A stretch of 64,000 nt of DNA from Purshia tridentata (lineage: Eukaryota; Streptophyta; Magnoliopsida; Rosales; Rosaceae): positions 1 to 64,000 of the forward strand of contig QANT01008472.1 of assembly GCA_003254885.1 (NCBI GenBank). The letters are read 5' to 3'. Below the pieces are notes generated by a model. That model was not told where the DNA came from, did not search any database, and saw nothing but the letters and a program-made list of their open reading frames with translations. A program made the position numbers and the translations under genes. How positions within the stretch are numbered: the first letter of the stretch is position 1; each line of letters begins with the position of its first letter. Shown here piece by piece: positions 56,380 to 64,000 of the stretch.

Positions 56380-57690
56380 ATGCCTCCTCGGCGTGGCCGA
56401 CCACCAGGGGACCACCATAGGGTTAATGAAGGTACAGACGAGACTGCACAAGGATTTGCTCAATCTTTGGATCGATTAGTTGAAGCAATGACAAATGTAG
56501 TACATACACGCGGACCTACTGAAGGGGATTATAGTATTGAATGAGCCCATACACTTAGGGCTACAGTCTTTAAAGGAACAACTGATCCTGGTGTAGCTAA
56601 TGACTGGATTGTGAGACTAGAAAGAATTTTTGAGGTCATGAGGTGCCCATACGAAGAAAAGATTGTCTTAGCTCCATTCCTACTTGACGGTGATGCGTAT
56701 TTTTGGTGGGAATCAAAAAAAGTAAGACTGACCGCTGATGAGATTACTTGGGATAGGTTTAGAAGTGCTTTTTATGAGCAGTATTATCCTAGAGTTTACT
56801 GTGATGAGAAAAGAGTAAAATTTCAGAGATTGAGACAAGGACCCATGACAGTGGCAGAGTATGAAAGGAAATTTACAGAGCTTTCTAGATTTTGCCCACA
56901 TCTTGTGGCAAATGAGAGAGAGAAGTGCTCTAGATTTGAGGATGGTTTAAGAGAAGAAATTTGTACGACAGTTGCAGCTGCTATGCATACAAATTACTCT
57001 AGCCTGAGAGAAGCTGCCATGAAAATTGAGAGGTCTCTTGCAGAAGGAAACAGAGGTGGGATGAGACGCCGCCATCATCAGAGCACAATAGTAGGTAGTC
57101 CTAGTCAAGCACCATCCAAAAAAGGCAGTTTCAGTTCTAGTTCTTCGGGAAGTGGTGGATTTTGAGGTTACCAACATGATGTTGGTGGTAGGCTAAGTTC
57201 AAGACATAGTCACAAATTCAAAGATCAGTCCATTTCTGGTAGTGTTAGTACTTCAGATTTCTCATAAAGACAGTGATCCACTAGAGCTGGTGCCCACAGA
57301 TATCCGATTTGTGAGACTTGCGACAAACGTCATGAAGGGCCTTGCCTAAGAGGTGCTATGGAAGGATGCTTCCATTGTGGTCAGATGGGGCATTATAGGA
57401 AGGATTGTCCGATGTTATACCATGGAGAAGGTGAAGCTTCGGGATCAGCTGTACATACGAAGCAAACCTTTGGGGCTCAGAACCATAGTCACGGTGCGAC
57501 GCATAGTGGAGATGGTACAACTAGCAGTGGCGCTCAGTCTAGTCACTCCGCTAGAGGCGGAAGACAACAAAGAGGACGTTCTAGAGCTCAAGGCAGAGTT
57601 TTTGCCATGACCCAACAGTGGACACCGGTTTCACCGTACGTCATTTTGGGTACGTGTTTTATTTTGGGTGAAAGACCTTCATTTTGTTAG
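56380..57690 (+). pseudogene. Ty3/gypsy gag remnant
   Basis: Starts MPPRRGRPPGDHHR and holds LERIFEVMRCPYEEKIVLAP, ITWDRFRSAFYEQYYPRVYC and SRFCPHLVANEREKCSRFED. A Ser/Gly-rich linker and a zinc knuckle CFHCGQMGHYRKDC (57368-57409) follow. The frame ends soon after FAMTQQWTPVSPYVI, where a protease would start in a complete element; no protease, RT or integrase follows. A few breaks. Confidence 0.9.
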
Positions 57691-58195
57691 TTGCACACTT
57701 TATTGTTTTACTTAGACTCGCTCCATTTGTCGTTAGGAAGCTTAAGTATAACTTGAAGTCAATTGGAGAATTTAGTAAGATCTTAAGTAATAGTTTTGTG
57801 GAGATAAGTTTGATATCTATTATGAAATAGTGAGGGAGGCTAATGGGAATCCTAATTAGGATGGAATGGAGGAAATGACCGAGAAAGAGTGATTAAGTGA
57901 TTGAAGAGAATGAATTTAAGGTAATAGACTTACGTAAGAATATCTTATTTGTAGTTGGAGTGTACTAGATGGCGTAGTTTAATGGGGAAACAGTGTTCTT
58001 GAGAAGGCACACTAAGGGAGATTTGAGGAGAGCATCTGATTATAATTAAGTTGGGATTTTCAATCAGAGTAGCGTAGCGGAAGCATGGTTGCCCTTAGTC
58101 TGAGAAGAGCAAAGGAAGAGATTAGAAAACTTGAGGAATAGATTACCACCACTTGTGCAAAATTTCGAGGACGAAATTTTCTAACGGGGGGAGAT
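57691..58195 (+). other. Conserved non-coding tail and polypurine tract
   Basis: Matches 18560-18802 closely from about 57960. It ends AATTTCGAGGACGAAATTTT, a perfect 7-base stem with loop AGGA, then the polypurine tract CGGGGGGAGA (58184-58194). Confidence 0.75.
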
Positions 58196-58552
58196 TGTAA
58201 CGGCTCGCACCTTCCTACGTAATTTTTAAAGTGGGCTTAGAGTTGACTTTGATTCGAGTGGGATTTTAGCTTTGACCTTGAGTTCGTTAGGAAGGTCTTG
58301 AGCTCACGAGTTCGTCGACATGCGGCATGGGTTGTTTAGAGCTACGGTTCGAAAGTTATGAACGTGACAAGTGACCCAAAAGTTGACTTTTTAAATTATT
58401 TGGAGTTCATACTTGACTTTGACATGGTTGTGTAGAGCTCGACTCCACGAGTTCGTAGACACGTAGCATGCATCGTTTGGAGTTACGGTTTGAGAAATAT
58501 AGAGGTTTAAAGTGAGGGACAAACTTGTAATTATGGTGAAGTGGGTCTAACT

Positions 58553-58565
58553 TTCCAGAAATTTC
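58553..58565 (+). promoter_or_regulatory. Heat-shock element, three units
   Basis: TTC-GAA-TTC with 2-base spacing at the conserved position. Confidence 0.55.
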
Positions 58566-60245
58566 TGGATCTCTCTCTCTCTCCCCTTTATTTCCCCCAT
58601 GCGTAGCCAAGCCCCCCTCCCCAGCTCGACTTCTCTTTTTCCCCCCTTTGTGCGACTCACCCAGCCTTTCCCGGCCAACCCACACCCATCGACGACGTCG
58701 TCAGTCGCTGGCCAGCGGCCTCAGCCTCCTCCCGCTGCTCCCAACCCCTTTCTCTTTTCTCTCCCAAGATGTCTTTCTCCCTCTGCGCATGACGTGCACG
58801 ACCCACGCGACGACCCAACACTCCTCTGACCTCGCGCGGCCTTTGCTCCCACGCGCAGCAAGGAGCTCGGGAAGCCAGCTCCACCAGGAGTTCCTCCACC
58901 AATTCCGGCCGTTTCCGGCCACGATTGGCCCAGGTTCTTGGTGAGTTTCCTTCCTCTTTCCATGGGCTTTCTTTTCCCCCTAAATTGGTTGTTCAATTTT
59001 GAGTAATTGTGGAAGATTGAATTTGGGGGTTTGAGGCCAGTTTTGGGTTTAGCATGGGTGTTTAAAATTAACACAAATTGTGAGGTGTTTTGGATAATTT
59101 CCATCATTAGGAATCTCTAATTGAAGATTGGAATGAGAAATTTTGGAAAATTTTGAGGGAAATTGAAAGTTGGAAATTTGGGGCTTATGCCCATTTCAGA
59201 AATTTTGGAAATTTAAGGTGTTCGTGGGGATTTAATTGCAATTGTTAGTAATTTTCACCCTTAGGAACCATTAATTGGTGTTTAGAATGGTTAGTTTGAA
59301 GAAATTGGAGGAATGGTGATTTTGGGGTGAAATTGGACATTTGGTGGATTTTCAAATGACACATGAACGACCCTCGGTCGAGTTGTGTAGTAATGAAGGT
59401 TATTTGGAGGAGTTTAACAAGATTGAGATGAGCTAGTGGCGTTGGATTTTGAGTCGAGAAGGAAATTAAGTTGGGTTATAGTGTGAAATTTAGAATTACA
59501 AAGCGAAAGGCCTAGATCTCACACACTCTAGTTTTTCAGTTATTATTCTGAATATTATTCTAATGATGACAGGACCCTCCCCGAATTCCACCCTGGAACT
59601 CGGAGTGACCCTGCGGGAATCCAATATCAAGGAAAATCCTACCGAAAATTCGGCAGAACCTCCCTTGAAATTGGACTAACCCTTACTTAGAAAACATGTA
59701 AAACACACTTCTAAACCAATTCCTCTACCACAAGCAACGGTCTCCGACCCGAAATTATAATAAAAAGAAACCAAGGTAACGTTTACTACTAAAAGTGTTA
59801 TATACATCATTACAGTCTACCACCTTAAGTAGTATAACTAATTAAGAACAATAGAAGAGAATTTACAAGCTTTCCAAAATATCTAGGATATCCTCGACGT
59901 ATCACTGCTCGACCGCACCACCGCAGTTACCTGGGGGAAATTTTAAAAAAGGCAACACAAACGAAAAAGTGAGACAACCCAGTGAGTGGACATAGTAAAT
60001 TAAGCTTTTAAAATCAACCGAAAAATCATACAAAGACCTCACATGGTCTGCATGAAAACCCCCAGTTTTTAAAATGGATTTAATAATTTTCTTTATCAAT
60101 CATTTACAATAGCTATTAAAAATACTTTGTGATTTCTCGTTTTAAAAGAGCGGAAATTTAATCATGCAAAACAACAAGGTTTTCCCGCATAAGTAAAATA
60201 TTAAGGTTTAAATCAAATATTTTATTCGCTTCCAATTTACCTGTG

Positions 60246-60385
60246 TAGCCTGCCGTACATGCGCAGGGCCCATAGCCTGCCATACGCATGCAGGGCGATA
60301 ACCTGCCGTACATGTGCAGAGTCGTGATATATCATACACATACAGGGCCACTGATCTGCCGTACGTGCACGCAGGGCCACCCCCA
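60246..60385 (-). repeat. Family A LTR minisatellite
   Basis: Four units with CCTGCCGTACATG and ACGCATGCAGG cores. Confidence 0.8.
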
Positions 60386-60849
60386 AAGGGCAAAGCATCC
60401 CGACACACGGCCCAAAGCCTATGTGTGTACCTTGATGGGTCCCAAAGACCTACATAATTCCAATATACAGAACGGGTACTAAATGGGTGCTTAATAAAAT
60501 CCAAACTAACCGTTCTTCAATCATTCCCATCAAAACTGCATCACTCAATTTAAAACCTTCTTGAAATTTACGAGGAAATCAATAGTTGTTCAAGGAAACC
60601 ATCCTTTAAATTATTTTCACAGAAGCCTCAATCAAATAAATTGATAAAAATATCAATCCGTATAACTCATTTAATAACACTCAAAATCCCAAAATCAATA
60701 TCGACAATTGAAATTCACAACCAAGTAATTCATAAGAAAATAAGATTCGAATTAAATTTAATAAACGTTAAATAAGACAAAGTCCACTCACTGTCAAGGA
60801 GTCTAGTCTCGTTGCTCGGCTGGGTCACCCTCAATCTCGGGTGTAGTCC

Positions 60850-61440
60850 CTATAATAAGAAGATAAATATGCCATTAGTTCCCATGTTTAAGGTGCCTAC
60901 AACCAATAAATTGGGTTTCGTCAATCTCGGTCTCTTTCTATACAATCCCAAGTTAATAACCCGCTTAGTAAAATCTAAAATCAACAATAATTCCTAAATT
61001 TCGTGATTAAAGGATTGGATTAATCTCAACCTCAAACAAAGTGGTGCTTTCAACCCCAAATTCACAATTTCTACCTTTTCTTTCGAACCCATCAATCCAA
61101 ACTCTGAATTAAGTTTCTAAATGATGGGAATTGACTAAAATATCACTAAATCATGCCAAACCCCCAATTTTTTGAGCAATCACCCGAAATAGCCAAGCCC
61201 TCATCAACCAATTTCCAATTTCTTCCATTTTTCCTTAAAACCCAGGGTTCTAAACCGAAATTAAGAGTCCCTAAGGTTGGAAATTAGCTAATCCGACCAC
61301 AAATTCGCACCCCAAGCCACAAATTAAAGATTTTCCAATTTAGGGTTTAAATCTCCAATTTTCTGATGTCTAAAATAATCCAAAATTGGCAGCCCAACAC
61401 AAGAAATTTTAATGATGGAAGAAAGAGGGAGGAAACCCAC
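60850..61440 (-). other. Intron-like segment in solo A LTR
   Basis: Minus strand TTTTAG|GTGGGTTTCC to TTCTTATTATAG|GGACTAC, 591 bp. Confidence 0.6.
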
Positions 61441-62642
61441 CTAAAACCGGCAAAAGAGGGGCCGGAAACTGGCCGGAAAAACTGGAAGAAGCGGCGGCTT
61501 GTGGTGTTCTTTCCGAGCAGCAGCGCACGTAGGGGTTGGTGGTCGGCGTCGTGGGGTCGCGACCGGCTGGCCTCGGTGGGAGAAGGTCTGTTGACGACTG
61601 GGTGTTGGTCGGAAGCAGCTGGATGGGAGGGGAGGGGTGACGCGCGCAGGGGAAGTGAGAAAGAAGGGTTCTGCGACTGAGGGGGAAGAGAGGAAAAGAA
61701 AAAGAAGGGGGATAAGATTCCAGAAAAATCTAGAATCTTTAAGGGCTAAGTCACTCTATTTACGATTTTGCCACTCACTTCACTCATCCATAACTTACAA
61801 ACCGTAACTCCGTTTGACGCATACTTCGTGTCTACGAACTCGTAGAGTCGAGCTCTACTTAACCATGTCAAATTCTACTCCAAGGGCCCTATAATTTAAA
61901 AAGTCAACTTTTGGGTCCCTTGCCACGTACAAAATTTTCAAACCGTCCCTCCAAACGGGACATGCCGCATGTCTATAAACTCGTAAGCCCGAGGCCCTCC
62001 TAACGGACCCAAGGTCAAACATCAAATCTTGTTCAAACCCAAAGTCAACTTTAGGCCCCAAAGACCAAATTAAAATTAAAAAAAAATTTTACCTTACGGA
62101 GTACGGGTCGTTACAAACGAAAATCGTTCTTATTTTAGGCGATACTCCCGAGACTCGAGACGATCCAGTCAGAGACCAAAGCTAGGCTATCTCTGTGAGT
62201 GGACTTCGTTTCCTAAACTATTTTTATGAATTTAATGATTTAATTCATAGTTATATTTTGAGTTATTTGTGCCGTGATTTATCTACTTTAGAAATATCAT
62301 TTGGTTCGTGTGCATGGCTTCTTGAATTCTCAAATAATTGTTGATTTAGATTTGGACAGTGAATTAGTTACTTTGGGTTTTATCCTTTGGCTAGACATAA
62401 AGAAACTCAAAAATGTTTTCATACTTGAGTTTGAGAATATATTGGATTTCAATGGGCTTTTGTGTCAAGGATTTATTAGTCGTGGTTTTTGAAAAATGTT
62501 AAGTATTTTATATTTTGGGAAAAGAAGTTCTGAAGTTATGGTTTCAAACAACCCTATTCAGTATCTCTCCAGGTTATCAGTTTTTGTAGGTCTTTGGGAC
62601 CCATCACGGCACACACTTAGGCTTTGGGCCATGTGCCGGGAT

Positions 62643-62800
62643 GCCTTGCCCTTTGGGGGTGACCCTACATGCACGTACGGCAGATTCAATGGCCCTGCAT
62701 GTGTAAGACAGATTTCGGCTCTACACATGTACGGCAGAATTATTGGCTCTACATGCGTACGACAAGTTGTGGGCCCTGCGCATGTATGGCAGGATTGCTG
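62643..62800 (+). repeat. Family A LTR minisatellite
   Basis: Four to five units, some diverged, in the 3' LTR of the large A element. Confidence 0.8.
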
Positions 62801-63509
62801 GATATTGGATTGGGTGAGAGTGTATTTTTTATATCAGCTTACAAAGATAATTCGTGAGTATATAAATTTCAATGCTTATTTGTTAAAATGGAAGCTTGAC
62901 TAGTTTTATCAATTTATCAGAGTTTTCATGGATTTCAGATGCGGACTTTTACATAGAATTTTCAGTGGATTTTATGAAAGTGATTTAAAACTGGGGGATT
63001 TTAAAGAGAGAAGTGAGGTCTTAGTGCCAAGTTATTTTTATAGTTTGCCATAATAAATGAATTTATTTATAAGTTTTGTTTAAATACTTGTTATTTTCGT
63101 CCACTCACTGAGTCATCTCACTAGTTTTCCCCTTTATGGTTGTTTTAAATTTTCCCCCAAGTTGTAGCGGTGGAACGATCGAGCAAAGACGTCGAGGCGA
63201 CTAGTTAAACTTTGTAACTTGTAGACACTTAGTTACCTTTGTAATTTATTTCTTTGGGTTATTCTTGTAGCGCAACTCTGATAATCTTGTTTGACACTAA
63301 ATCAGTTGGTTTGAATTTGTTTGGGTCAGAGACCCCTTTTGTTGTGGTAGAGGAGCTGTTGTTAGAAGTGCTTTTGCAGGTTCCGTTTAAAAAGGGTTAG
63401 TCCAATTTTAGGGGAGGTTTTGTCGAATTTTCGGTAGGATTTTCCTTGATATTGGATTCCCGCAGGATCTCTTCGAGTTCTAGGGTGGAATTCGGGGACG
63501 GTCCTATCA

Positions 63510-64000
63510 ATATGAGCATGAAGTTTGTAAGTCCTATATCATGCACCTTGTGAGTCCAATATCATGCACCTGAAGTTGACTTTTCTGGTGACCAACCCAG
63601 AAACTAAAATTGACCATACCAAATCGACGGACTCGACGAGAGGAACAACTTTGTCAATTGGGCCGAGTCCAAAAAGTGGTCGGAAGTGGCTGGAAAACCC
63701 CAATTTCGGTCTCAAATTTTTGTCTCCGATCTGAAAATTCAAACCTACACGAAAAATTACAAATCACACATGTTTAGAAAGCTTGAAATGTGAGGATTTC
63801 AGAATGGTAAGAATCGAATCAAACTGAGGTCGAACAAAGCGGAATTTGGATTTGAAACTCATAGTAGCCGAAACTTCCAAGGCTCAATTCGTCGTCCACA
63901 GTGGTCCGATTAGAACGATTTAGATATGGATGGAAAGAGGACGAAGAGACGAACAAAAGCTGAGCAAGTTGATGTCCAGAAGATGCTGCACGCGCTTCCA
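63510..64000. other. Return to copia-like leader, then LTR-like sequence
   Basis: 63512-63580 continues the GAAGTT repeat leader interrupted at 45606. From about 63580 the sequence (AAGTGGTCGGAAGTGGCTGG, GTCGTCCACAGTGGTCCGAT) loosely resembles the middle of family B LTRs near 52620-52700, so another LTR probably begins or is nested here. No gene. Confidence 0.35.

Larger units (their letters stand above)
59567..62115 (-). mobile_element. Solo LTR, family A (minus strand)
   Basis: TGACAGGACCC to GTCGTTACA, 2549 bp. Flanks AATGA and AACGA match at four of five bases; the undisturbed site in the 5' LTR reads CTAACGAAAATCG. It holds its own intron-like segment (60850-61440). Confidence 0.9.
58941..62138 (+). 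other. Intron-like segment in 3' LTR, holding a solo LTR
   Basis: Donor GGTTCTTG|GTGAGTTTCC and acceptor TTCTTATTTTAG|GCGATAC. Without the nested element it is about the same length as 46363-47005. Confidence 0.65.
45607..63509 (+). mobile_element. Large gag-only Ty3/gypsy element, family A
   Basis: 5' LTR 45607-48377 and 3' LTR 58196-63509, with a perfect duplication ATATG (45602-45606, 63510-63514). The primer site TGGTATTAGAGC is at 48381-48392 and the polypurine tract at 58184-58194. Without insertions the interior is only about 1.9 kb: gag plus a conserved tail, no pol. Nested in it are a composite insertion (48473-56375) and a solo A LTR (59567-62115). LTR divergence is uneven by eye, 3 to 9 percent, highest in the GC-rich promoter part. 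That suggests about two million years. Gag has a few breaks. Confidence 0.92.
58196..63509 (+). repeat. 3' LTR of large A element, with nested solo LTR
   Basis: TGTAACGGCTCG to ACGGTCCTATCA; about 2760 bp without the nested LTR and its duplication, matching the 5' LTR length. Confidence 0.92.

Overview
This window is a gene-poor, transposon-dense stretch of a flowering-plant nuclear genome, probably a dicot. GT-AG introns, MULE, PIF/Harbinger, TRIM, LINE, Ty1/copia and Ty3/gypsy elements, plant-type primer-binding sites and AT-rich spacers all point that way; the species cannot be named from sequence alone. I found no host gene I can name and no RNA gene. Nearly everything is mobile DNA, much of it nested. 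Two single Ns (9237, 40084) lie in homopolymers.

Two long-LTR Ty3/gypsy families dominate. 'Family A' LTRs start TGTAACGACCCG and end CCTGTCA. 'Family B' LTRs start TGTAAAACCCCG and end CGTGACA. Both have an iMet-type primer site (TGGTATCAGA) and the same hairpin beside the polypurine tract, so they are related, perhaps of the Tekay/Del type. Family A copies here carry gag but no pol. Their LTR holds a heat-shock-element cluster, an intron-like GT-AG segment that is cleanly absent from two copies, and a hairpin minisatellite.

Layout. 1-2830: right part of a MULE with a MuDR-type transposase C-terminus and a convergent GRF zinc-finger gene, inserted in a family A LTR (2831-3403). 3404-9850: PIF/Harbinger element with a Myb/SANT ORF1 and a DDE transposase, split by a solo A LTR (4787-7747). 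10539-14045: 3' end of an Athila-like element. 14699-15039: a TRIM. 15390-28255: a minus-strand Ty1/copia element holding a young gag-only A element (16156-19628) and a solo B LTR (20963-25431), which itself holds a solo A LTR (22120-24779). 28836-39460: a minus-strand Athila-like element, cut at its right end by a LINE 3' end (39461-40102). 40940-44262: an old A LTR piece, a solo A LTR and a pair of foldback MITEs. 44312-45606: a copia-like LTR and leader. 45607-63509: a large gag-only A element. Inside it sit a composite insertion (A LTR plus a whole coding-free B element, 48473-56375) and a solo A LTR in its 3' LTR (59567-62115).

Target-site duplications support most boundaries: TGCAG, ATTAT, GAAAG, ATACC, CATCT, TAAAT, AATTA, ATATG, AATGA/AACGA and, for the copia element, GCTTG/ACTTG. 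The retroelements are fossils. Their gag and pol remnants are broken, and the gag-only A and coding-free B elements would have needed proteins from elsewhere to move.
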